The position numbers and the translations under genes were made by a program. The notes beneath the pieces were generated by a model. That model saw only the letters and a program-made list of their open reading frames with translations, was not told the origin of the DNA and did no database searches. DNA of 55,516 nucleotides from an uncultured Lachnospiraceae bacterium (GTDB lineage: Bacteria > Bacillota_A > Clostridia > Lachnospirales > Lachnospiraceae), in contig CANOBT010000021.1 of the NCBI GenBank assembly GCA_947564305.1, forward strand, positions 1-55,516, given 5' to 3'. Shown piece after piece: positions 48,750-55,516 of the stretch; position 1 is the stretch's first letter; each line of letters begins with the position of its first letter.

Positions 48750-49670
48750 ATGTATGATATTGGAATTATAGGCGGCGGAACAGCAGGAATGACGGCTGCG
48801 GTTTATGGACAGCGTGCCGGGAAAAGGACGGTAATCATCGAAGGGATGAATTATGGCGGCCAGATTACGGTTTCTCCGAAAGTGGAGAATTATCCGGGGA
48901 TTGCCAGTGTCAGCGGTGCGGAATTTTCTATGAATCTGCTGGACCAGGCCATGAATCTGGGAGCCGAGACGGAATTAGAGCAGGTGACAGGAATCAGGGA
49001 AGAGAATGGAATCAAGGTCATTGAGACAGAGGGAAAGGAATATTCATGCCGGACCGTCATTATTGCTACCGGGGTGACACATCGTCATCTGGGATTGGAA
49101 AAAGAGGAAAAATTCCTGGGTGCGGGAGTGTCTTACTGTGCCACTTGCGACGGTGCATTCTTTAAAGGAAAGGATGTAGCTGTGATTGGCGGCGGAAATA
49201 CGGCATTGCAGGATGCGGATTTTCTTTCAAATTACTGTAATAAGGTATACCTGGTACATCGGCGCGATGAGTTCCGTGGAGAGGCAGGACTGGTGGAGCC
49301 TTTAAAAAGAAAAGAAAATGTAGAATTTGTCTTAAGCACGGTTGTAAAAGATATTGTTGGAGAACAAGTGGTAGAAGGGCTGATATTAAATAATAAGAAG
49401 ACAGGGGAGGATTTCCGGATTCCGGTGTCAGGCGTCTTTGTGGCAATCGGGCAAGTTCCGAAAAATGAGATGTTTACAGATGTAATAAAGCTGGATGATT
49501 CCGGATTCGTACTGGCAGGGGAAGACTGTGTGACATCAGCACCAGGGGTTTTTGCAGCGGGAGACTGCCGTACAAAGGAAGTGCGCCAGCTTACGACCGC
49601 AGCGGCGGACGGAGCTGTGGCAGCACTTGCAGCCTGCGGTTATATTTCAGCACAGGAGTTAGAACAATAG
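48750..49670 (+). CDS. trxB: Thioredoxin reductase
   Basis: FAD/NAD(P)H flavoprotein. 306 aa. FAD-binding 'YDIGIIGGGTAGMTAAVYGQ', redox pair 'SYCATCDGAFFKGKD' (Cys130, Cys133), NADPH-binding 'VAVIGGGNTALQDADFLSNY', C-terminal FAD motif 'GVFAAGDCRTKEVRQLTTAA'. AGGAGG precedes the ATG. Located after nrdD, whose C-terminal redoxin domain is its likely partner. A stand-alone thioredoxin gene is not seen here. Confidence 0.93.
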   Translation: MYDIGIIGGGTAGMTAAVYGQRAGKRTVIIEGMNYGGQITVSPKVENYPGIASVSGAEFSMNLLDQAMNLGAETELEQVTGIREENGIKVIETEGKEYSCRTVIIATGVTHRHLGLEKEEKFLGAGVSYCATCDGAFFKGKDVAVIGGGNTALQDADFLSNYCNKVYLVHRRDEFRGEAGLVEPLKRKENVEFVLSTVVKDIVGEQVVEGLILNNKKTGEDFRIPVSGVFVAIGQVPKNEMFTDVIKLDDSGFVLAGEDCVTSAPGVFAAGDCRTKEVRQLTTAAADGAVAALAACGYISAQELEQ

Positions 49671-49719
49671 TATTGCCAGAGTTGTTGGAGCAGGGAGATT
49701 TTGTTTGCAGTAATAAATG

Positions 49720-49753
49720 GCCTGAGAGATTTTGCGTCTCTCAGGCTGTTTTT
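49720..49753. terminator. Terminator after trxB
   Basis: GCCTGAGAGA (49720-49729) pairs with TCTCTCAGGC (49737-49746), followed by TGTTTTT. It ends trxB and lies 4 bases from the convergent methyltransferase gene. Confidence 0.8.
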
Positions 49754-49757
49754 ATGG

Positions 49758-50615
49758 TTATTGCTGCCAACGGCCAGACGCGCCGCATGGCAGGATGAAT
49801 CCAGAGCTTTTTACCGGAAGGCCGATTTCCTGAGATTCCACATGCCCGCCCCAACCTTTCAGCTCGCCGGACAGAATATAAGTCAGGACTGCTGGAGCCA
49901 GCCCGGTTGTGTATGAATTGACCAGAAAGAATAAGGCATCCTTTGATAGAATCTGGGTGCATAGCCGTATCAGCGGATGAATCATATCTTCAATCTTCCA
50001 AATCTCTCCTTTTGGACCGCGGCCATAGGAAGGGGGGTCCATGATAATGGCATCATAGGTGTTGCCGCGGCGGATTTCCCTCTCAACGAATTTGACACAA
50101 TCATCTACGAGCCAGCGGATAGGAGCATCTTTCAGACCAGAGGAAACGGCATTTTCTTTGGCCCAGGATACCATTCCCTTTGACGCATCCACGTGAGTCA
50201 CTTGTGCTCCTGCCGCTGCCGCTGCCAGTGTGGCGCCGCCGGTGTAGGCAAACAGGTTCAGGACTTTGACAGGGCGCTTTGCATTTTTTATCAGATTTCC
50301 GGACCAGTCCCAGTTGACTGCCTGTTCGGGAAATAATCCGGTGTGTTTGAAACTGAAAGGTTTCAGATTAAATGTCAGGGAATGGTAATGAATCTGCCAC
50401 TGCTGCGGTAATTCAGAGAATTCCCATTCACCGCCTCCTTTGGAACTGCGGTGATAATGCCCGTTCCAGTGTTTCCATCCAGCAGCTTTTTTGGGAAAAT
50501 CCCAGATGACCTGGGGATCGGGACGGATGAGGATGTAATCACCCCACCGTTCTAATTTTTCGCCTTTAGAACAATCTATCACTTCATAATCTTTCCATTG
50601 ATCTGCAATCCACAT
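49758..50615 (-). CDS. Class I SAM-dependent methyltransferase, RlmI-like rRNA methylase fold
   Basis: 285 aa. The SAM motif I region is 'VLNLFAYTGGATLAAAAAGA' (the 'NLFAYTGG' form of the RlmI/RlmK family) and motif IV is 'YDAIIMDPPSYGRGPKGEIW' (DPPSY). This is the PF10672 type. The N-terminal 100 residues are not a PUA domain as in classical RlmI but a Trp-rich beta segment, so it is a short version. It probably methylates rRNA cytosine (inference). AGGAAAGGA precedes the ATG. Confidence 0.82.
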   Translation of the reverse strand: MWIADQWKDYEVIDCSKGEKLERWGDYILIRPDPQVIWDFPKKAAGWKHWNGHYHRSSKGGGEWEFSELPQQWQIHYHSLTFNLKPFSFKHTGLFPEQAVNWDWSGNLIKNAKRPVKVLNLFAYTGGATLAAAAAGAQVTHVDASKGMVSWAKENAVSSGLKDAPIRWLVDDCVKFVEREIRRGNTYDAIIMDPPSYGRGPKGEIWKIEDMIHPLIRLCTQILSKDALFFLVNSYTTGLAPAVLTYILSGELKGWGGHVESQEIGLPVKSSGFILPCGASGRWQQ

Positions 50616-50922
50616 ATAAAAATCCTTTCCTAAAGTATATTTGAAAATTTCTATAGCAATGTATTATCAAACATATTTTTTGTTTTGAAATCATATAGTG
50701 TCATTTTAATTTAGCAGGCTTTTACAATATATGTCAAGTACAAGTTCAGGTTTGCGTCCGTTTAAACTGTTTCTGTCCGGTTATATTTTGTAGATGACCG
50801 GGCTGTAAACTATGAATTTATCCGCACAACTGGTAAAAAAAATACGATATCGGTAATAAGGCTTTCATATCTACTGAAATATGCTAATTTAAAAAAGTAA
50901 AATAAGGAAAGGGGGCATTTTT
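50616..50922. other. AT-rich intergenic region, no gene
   Basis: 307 bases between divergent genes. An 8-base palindrome GTTTAAAC (50759-50766) and a short inverted repeat (CCGGT/ACCGG around 50778-50804) are visible, but no clear promoter pair. The ribosome-binding site of the next gene (AAGGAAAGGGGG) ends it. Confidence 0.4.
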
Positions 50923-51336
50923 ATGTCAGGAAAAAATTTTATCAGGATAGCTAGTATTTTAATGGTAATTGCAGGCGCTGTGAGTATCGTTGTTTATCTG
51001 ATTTTTGGGGTGTTTTTAACCTATGGGACCCTGAAAGAGGGGGAAAACCTGGGATGGCTTGTGGTTGCGCTGGCGGCGGTCTATACGATTTTTGCCTTGC
51101 TGCAGTTTATCGCGGCGGCAAAGGGAATCAAAGGATGTGACAGGAAAGAGGCTGTGGATGATCTGAAAAAGTGGGGGACCATACTTTTCGTTGTATCCAT
51201 AATTGCGGGAGCTGCGAACTGTTACTTTTCCATATTGCAGGGCGGTTCTGTGATTTCCAGTGTCGTCAGCGCCATTTTAAGCCTGGTACTGCCGGTATTG
51301 TATTTATACGGTGTATCGTTAAATCAAAAATCATAA
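50923..51336 (+). CDS. Small four-helix membrane protein
   Basis: 137 aa with four hydrophobic helices (about residues 7-33, 44-66, 84-104, 109-130), a charged loop between helices 2 and 3 ('GIKGCDRKEAVDDLKKWGT'), and no signal peptidase site. AAGGAAAGGGGG precedes the ATG. It starts the cassette that continues with a binding lipoprotein (15 bases later) and the Cache-MscS channel. I do not recognise the family. By position it may be an accessory of that channel. Confidence 0.75.
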   Translation: MSGKNFIRIASILMVIAGAVSIVVYLIFGVFLTYGTLKEGENLGWLVVALAAVYTIFALLQFIAAAKGIKGCDRKEAVDDLKKWGTILFVVSIIAGAANCYFSILQGGSVISSVVSAILSLVLPVLYLYGVSLNQKS

Positions 51337-51351
51337 AAGCAGGAGAAAAGA

Positions 51352-52152
51352 ATGGACGAAAGAAAAACGAAGCTGTATAGGCTTTTGGCGGCAGCTGCGG
51401 TTCTGGTGGTTATAGCTACAGGATGCACAGAGCAAAAATCCGGCGTGCTCAAGGTTGGGGTCAGGGCAGATATTATGAATTTCGGATATTTTAACGAGGA
51501 GACCGGAAAGTATTATGGGTTGGAGATTGATATTGCAGAGGAACTTGCCCGCAGGCTTGGATATTCCGCGGTACAATTTGTCACAGTAAAGCCGGACAAC
51601 CGCAAGGAAATGCTTTTGGACGGAAAGGTGGACTGTGTCATTGCTGCATACTCTGCTGCGGACACACGAAGGGAAAATCTGGATTTTTCAGAGCCATATT
51701 ATGTGGACGAGACAAGAATCATGACAGAGGCATCGTCGCTGATTCATACGCCACAGCAGCTGAAAAATAAAACCATCGGGATCATGAACGGTTCCAATGC
51801 AGGACCGCTTTTGGCCGAAAAGCTATTCGAGCTTTCTTTAATTACGGAAACTGTAGTTTCCAACACAGAAACCGAGACGGTATATGAAGGGGCGAGAGTG
51901 TTAAAAGCAGAGTCATACAGTGAATTGTCTGCATATCTGGAAGAGGGCATCGTCGATGCGGCATGTATGGATTCCTGTATTGCGCTTACATATATGAACG
52001 AGGACAGAAGGTTTTTACAACTCTCCATTGCAGAGCAGCAATACAGTGTAGCGACTGTGAAGGATTCTGTATTGAGCCAGCCCATAGATGATGCGGTCAA
52101 TAAAATGCTGGATGACGGAACGATTGCCGGATTCATTGATAAATGGGATTAG
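51352..52152 (+). CDS. Amino-acid-type substrate-binding lipoprotein (family 3) without transporter
   Basis: 266 aa. Signal peptide ending in the lipobox-like 'IATGC' (Cys near residue 25). A family 3 binding domain follows: 'LKVGVRADIMNFGYFNEETG', 'YYGLEIDIAEELARRLGYSA', 'LLDGKVDCVIAAYSAADTRR', 'LDFSEPYYVDETRIM'. 'DEEIVDAACMDSCIAL'-like C-terminal part. These bind amino acids or opines. There is no permease or ATPase gene nearby. It lies 15 bases after the membrane-protein gene and 11 bases before the Cache-MscS channel gene, so a link to that channel is suggested rather than transport (inference). AGGAG lies just before the ATG. Confidence 0.85.
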   Translation: MDERKTKLYRLLAAAAVLVVIATGCTEQKSGVLKVGVRADIMNFGYFNEETGKYYGLEIDIAEELARRLGYSAVQFVTVKPDNRKEMLLDGKVDCVIAAYSAADTRRENLDFSEPYYVDETRIMTEASSLIHTPQQLKNKTIGIMNGSNAGPLLAEKLFELSLITETVVSNTETETVYEGARVLKAESYSELSAYLEEGIVDAACMDSCIALTYMNEDRRFLQLSIAEQQYSVATVKDSVLSQPIDDAVNKMLDDGTIAGFIDKWD

Positions 52153-52163
52153 GGGGGATGGAT

Positions 52164-55100
52164 ATGTTTAAGAACAAAAGAAAAAAAGCAGTTCTGATGA
52201 TTGTGGTTGAGATACTCTGCCTTATCATTCTGGGGCTTTTTTTGACCGTCCTGCAAACCAATCTGTCTGTCAATGAGCAAAAGAAGGATACACAGGGGAA
52301 TCTGGACGAGATGGAGGCGTTGGTAGATAATGCACATACTGCCGCACAGCAGAGTATTGATTCCTATGACGAGATTTATGCATCAAAGGCAGAAAGCGCT
52401 GCTTTTATGTTCAAAAATCAGGTGCTGTCGGGATATACAGATACGAATATGAAAGAGTGTCAGAAACTTTTGGATGTCAGCAATATCATGATCATAAATC
52501 GTGAGGGTGAGATTCTTGCCCAGGCAGGAGAAAGCACGGCGGATTTTGCTTATGAGAGATATAACCAGCTCCGCCTTGCTCTGGATATCTCAAAAGCCAC
52601 CGATGCTTTTGAGGTGGAAAGGGACGGCAGGAGTTTCCGTTATTATGGGGCAGGGATTACGAAAGACGCTATGATCGTCATTGAACAAGATCCGAAAGAA
52701 CTAAAGGAACTGCTGGCCGGTATTTCTTCCTGGGGCAGTATTCTCGAAGATGTTAATATCGGGCTGAATGGATTTGCTTTTGCGGTCTCTGCAAAGGATT
52801 ATACATTTCTTTATTACCCGGATGAGGCCTTGATTGGTAAGGATTCCCTGACTAACGGCGTTTCCGTTGAAAATCTGGAGAAAAACAAGTTTGAGTGGAT
52901 GACGATTGACGGTCAGAAACTATTCTGCGGCGTGACGAAGGTGGAGGATGCCTATATCGTGTGCGCGGTTACGTCAGAGGAAATTCTGGCGTCAAGAAAT
53001 ACAACTGTTGCCATTATCCTGTTTATTTATTTTGCTGTAATCACGCTTGTCATTACTTATGCATTCTTCCTGTTGGATGAGGAGAAACAGTCAGACCGGA
53101 AAAAGCTGTTTGGAAATTTTTATTACAACCATGTAGTAGGCAGGAAGATTGGGACAATCTCATTGGCAGGGCTGATCTGTATCCTTTTGATTTCTTTTTA
53201 TATGCAGACGCTCTTTTCTCTTTCCAGACAATCCATGAGTAATATACAGCGTGTAGAAGAGGTAGAGAAAAAGATCAGCCAGTACACAAAGGAACGGAAT
53301 GCGGTCAAAGAGCAGTATGACGAACGATATCTGAATAAGTGCCGGATTACGGCATATATTATTGAAAAAAAGCCGGAGCTGGCAGAGCATGAAACTCTTG
53401 CCGTGCTCAGTGAGATTTTGGATATAAAGTCGATTCATATTTTCGATGAGACAGGAAGACAGATTGCGACAAACGCCATATTGGGGGATTTTGTGTTGAG
53501 CGAGGACCCGGAAGACCAGTCCTATGAATTCCGCAGTCTGCTTAAGGGGAGCGCATATCACATTCAGGAAGCAAGGGAAGATGATACGACGGGGGAATAC
53601 CGCCAATATATTGGGGTTACTCTGTGTGACAGCCAGGGAAAGGCAATCGGTATCGCGGAAATCAGCATCCTGCCTGAAAAACTAGAGGAAACGGTTTCTA
53701 ATATGCAGATTGACAAGATACTGCAGGGAGTTAAAGTCGGCAAGGGTGGAATCATTTTTGCGGTCGGCAGAGAAGACGGGAAATTCGCATACCATCCGGA
53801 CACCAGGCTGATTGGCAAGGATACAGCAAAATATGGGCTGAAAAATGCGCAGCTGTCAGACGGATATGTGGGCTTTATTACTTTGGGGAAGAACGATTAT
53901 TATGTTTCTTCTCTGGAAACGAAAGACTATTATGTATATGCGGCGGTTCCGTCAGGTATGGTGCAGGGGAAGCGTCTTCCGATTACCATGGCCTCAGTTC
54001 TGGCGAGTGTGCTCACCCTCCTGTTTGTATTCGTGCTGCTTACGGTCAGCAGGCAGGACTTGGGGGAAAAGGGAGCGGAAAAGGCAGATGCCTCGGGCGG
54101 GATGATAGATATCGTGATGCCGGATAAAAGGCTTAGCAAGACAAGTTCCGCCTCTAGCCGTTGGGAAAACAGAATTGTAAAATGGAGTGAAAAAACGCCG
54201 GAACAGAGGATGTTTGTGGTATTGAAGATATTGCTGGCAGTGTTGGCGGCATTCATCTGCGCTGCGATACTGATGCGAGACCGAATATTTGACAGCAGTT
54301 CGATCTTTGTATATGTACTGGATGGCAAATGGGCAAAAGGCGTGAATATCTTTGCATTTACGAGCAGCATCATGATTGTATGTGTGGTCAGCGTGGTCAC
54401 GATGCTTGTACAGAAGCTGCTCCAGATTTTATCGAAAGTACTTGGGGCAAAAGGAGAAACAGTCTGCCGGCTGCTGCACAACCTGCTGAAATATATGTCT
54501 GTGATTCTCGTTCTGTATTACTGTCTTGCGTTGTTTGGAATTGATACGAGGACACTGCTTGCCTCTGCCGGAATCCTGACATTGGTGATTGGGCTGGGCG
54601 CTCAGAGACTGGTATCGGATATCCTGGCAGGGCTGTTCATTATTTTTGAAGGGGAGTTTCAGGTGGGAGACATTGTTACAATCGGTGATTTTCGGGGAAA
54701 AGTTGTTGAAATCGGCGTGCGTACCACCAAGATAGAAGACGGGAGCAAGAATATCAAGATTATCAGTAACAGCGACGTCTGCGGCGTAATCAACATGACC
54801 AGGGAATATTCTTATGCATGGGTGGATGTCGGGATTGAATACGGAGAATCTCTGGAACGTGTAGAAAATGTCCTGGAAAAAGAATTTCCGAATATCAGAA
54901 CGCATCTGCCGAACATTATCGACGGACCGTTCTACAAAGGTGTCATTTCTCTTGGGGATAACAGTGTGAATATCCGCGTGATGGTGCTCTGTTCAGAGGC
55001 AGACAGGATTCAAATGGAACGGGACCTGAACCGGGAAATGAAATTGATTTTTGATAAATATGACATTAATATTCCTTATCCACAGATTGTGCTGAACCAG

Positions 55101-55214
55101 CCAATTGAATTTCAAAAGGCGACGGAGGAAGAGCAGATGCAGGCACAACGGTTCCACGATGCACAGAGAATCATGGCCGGCAATCTTATCGAAGATGATG
55201 ACGAAGAGCATTAA
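52164..55214 (+). CDS. Giant MscS channel with two Cache-like sensor domains
   Basis: 1016 aa from ATG 52164 (GGGGGG 6 bases upstream; the earlier in-frame ATG 52143 overlaps the binding-protein gene). Order: TM 9-31; extracellular Cache-like region 32-278 ('GFAFAVSAKDYTFLYYPDEA', 'LIGKDS'); TM 281-304; TM 331-353; second Cache-like region 354-600 ('FAVGREDGKFAYHPDTRLIG', 'KDTAKYG'); TM 606-628; linker; TMs near 684-704 and 727-750; MscS core from about 776 ('GILTLVIGLGAQRLVSDILA', 'FEGEFQVGDIVTIGDFRG'). The two sensor halves share the 'FAV...YHPD..LIGKD' pattern, so one arose by duplication. MscS pores are normally tension gated. Ligand-sensing domains in front suggest a chemically modulated channel (inference). 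Confidence 0.88.
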   Translation: MFKNKRKKAVLMIVVEILCLIILGLFLTVLQTNLSVNEQKKDTQGNLDEMEALVDNAHTAAQQSIDSYDEIYASKAESAAFMFKNQVLSGYTDTNMKECQKLLDVSNIMIINREGEILAQAGESTADFAYERYNQLRLALDISKATDAFEVERDGRSFRYYGAGITKDAMIVIEQDPKELKELLAGISSWGSILEDVNIGLNGFAFAVSAKDYTFLYYPDEALIGKDSLTNGVSVENLEKNKFEWMTIDGQKLFCGVTKVEDAYIVCAVTSEEILASRNTTVAIILFIYFAVITLVITYAFFLLDEEKQSDRKKLFGNFYYNHVVGRKIGTISLAGLICILLISFYMQTLFSLSRQSMSNIQRVEEVEKKISQYTKERNAVKEQYDERYLNKCRITAYIIEKKPELAEHETLAVLSEILDIKSIHIFDETGRQIATNAILGDFVLSEDPEDQSYEFRSLLKGSAYHIQEAREDDTTGEYRQYIGVTLCDSQGKAIGIAEISILPEKLEETVSNMQIDKILQGVKVGKGGIIFAVGREDGKFAYHPDTRLIGKDTAKYGLKNAQLSDGYVGFITLGKNDYYVSSLETKDYYVYAAVPSGMVQGKRLPITMASVLASVLTLLFVFVLLTVSRQDLGEKGAEKADASGGMIDIVMPDKRLSKTSSASSRWENRIVKWSEKTPEQRMFVVLKILLAVLAAFICAAILMRDRIFDSSSIFVYVLDGKWAKGVNIFAFTSSIMIVCVVSVVTMLVQKLLQILSKVLGAKGETVCRLLHNLLKYMSVILVLYYCLALFGIDTRTLLASAGILTLVIGLGAQRLVSDILAGLFIIFEGEFQVGDIVTIGDFRGKVVEIGVRTTKIEDGSKNIKIISNSDVCGVINMTREYSYAWVDVGIEYGESLERVENVLEKEFPNIRTHLPNIIDGPFYKGVISLGDNSVNIRVMVLCSEADRIQMERDLNREMKLIFDKYDINIPYPQIVLNQPIEFQKATEEEQMQAQRFHDAQRIMAGNLIEDDDEEH

Positions 55215-55269
55215 AAGGAGATAGGTTTTTCGTAAAACATGGGGCGGCCCAATTATACTGCAAAAAAAC

Positions 55270-55308
55270 AGAACCAGGGGTGTTTTAATGGCGCTTCCGG
55301 TTCTTTTT
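55270..55308 (+). terminator. Terminator after the channel gene
   Basis: AGAACC (55270-55275) pairs with GGTTCT (55299-55304) with extra inner pairs, followed by TTTTT. Confidence 0.65.
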
Positions 55309-55372
55309 GTATAGTCATTGATAGATTTGTACGCATATAATTAAAAAAATATAAAAAAATCAAAAAAAGTAC

Positions 55373-55401
55373 TTGAATTATGTAATTGAATTCGTTATAA
55401 T
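55373..55401 (+). promoter_or_regulatory. Promoter of the next operon
   Basis: TTGAAT (55373-55378), 17-base spacer, TATAAT (55396-55401). The 302 bases after the channel gene hold only a terminator, this promoter and a leader. Confidence 0.65.
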
Positions 55402-55407
55402 AACAAA

Positions 55408-55516
55408 GCTGTGGCATGATAGCGATGAAGCGTGAGGTTGCTGCCGACTGTGTGAAGAGTACAGGATGGCAGGTTTTCCGTGGAGCGAATGTCAAGTTAG
55501 GAAACTGGCGACAAGT
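55408..55516 (+). other. Leader of a downstream operon, possibly S10 (rpsJ) ribosomal-protein operon
   Basis: The untranslated segment after the promoter (TGAAGCGTGAGGTTGCTGCC and CGTGGAGCGAATGTCAAG are landmarks) has no ORF and runs off the window. It resembles what I recall of S10-operon leaders in Lachnospiraceae. That is recollection only, and the coding gene lies outside the window. Confidence 0.3.

Overview
The window looks like a chromosomal segment of an anaerobic, gut-type Clostridia, most likely Lachnospiraceae (Blautia / Mediterraneibacter / Dorea-like). This is inferred from content: [FeFe]-hydrogenase maturation genes (hydF, hydG and a TM1266-type protein), class III (oxygen-sensitive) ribonucleotide reductase, a tryptophan T-box, GH94 phosphorylases, sugar ABC transporters without their own ATPase, and strong AGGAGG ribosome-binding sites. 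No rRNA, CRISPR array, insertion sequence or prophage was seen.

Layout, left half. 1-4.5 kb: the end of a sucrose/fructan-type operon (ABC permease, lipoprotein binding protein, GH32 hydrolase). 4.5-8.9 kb: a sugar-sensing operon made of a binding protein, a NarL-type histidine kinase, its response regulator and a second binding protein. 9.0-10.9 kb: a small accessory patch (XRE regulator with a 15-residue-repeat tail, GNAT acetyltransferase, a tiny ORF) with decaying gene fragments. 11.0-17.4 kb: a self-contained mannose-family PTS operon (IIA, IIB, IIC, IID, small membrane protein, HAD phosphatase, its own HPr and Enzyme I), followed by pyrophosphatase. 17.5-20 kb: an AAA-ATPase-like/PD-(D/E)XK protein and a MntA/HepT toxin-antitoxin pair. 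20.2-29.9 kb: a beta-glucan disaccharide locus: AraC regulator, two GH94 phosphorylases, and a divergent ABC importer.

Layout, right half. 29.9-33.3 kb: a membrane-anchored MerR regulator, an MBL hydrolase, and a CXXC mini-protein with a polyferredoxin-type membrane protein. 33.4-35.6 kb: tRNA-Gln and tRNA-Pro, a hairpin-rich element, and a Trp T-box controlling trpB2. 35.8-40.7 kb: a SleB-type wall hydrolase and a MacB-like ABC / adhesin-like / FtsX-like efflux operon. 40.7-43.9 kb: hydF-hydG-TM1266 on the minus strand behind a structured, terminator-ended leader. 44.0-49.7 kb: acylphosphatase, proC, nrdG, NrdR boxes, an nrdD-redoxin fusion and trxB. 49.8-55.2 kb: an rRNA-methyltransferase-like gene, then a small four-helix membrane protein, an orphan amino-acid-type binding lipoprotein and a very large double-Cache MscS channel. 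The last 150 bases look like a promoter plus a leader, possibly of the S10 ribosomal-protein operon.

The items most likely to be new biology are: the binding-protein / double-Cache / MscS cassette (50.9-55.2 kb); the candidate riboswitch-like leader of the hydrogenase maturation operon; the dedicated PTS whose HPr has Arg in place of the regulatory Ser46; an A-tract -1 frameshift candidate in the HAD gene; and the membrane-tethered MerR protein.
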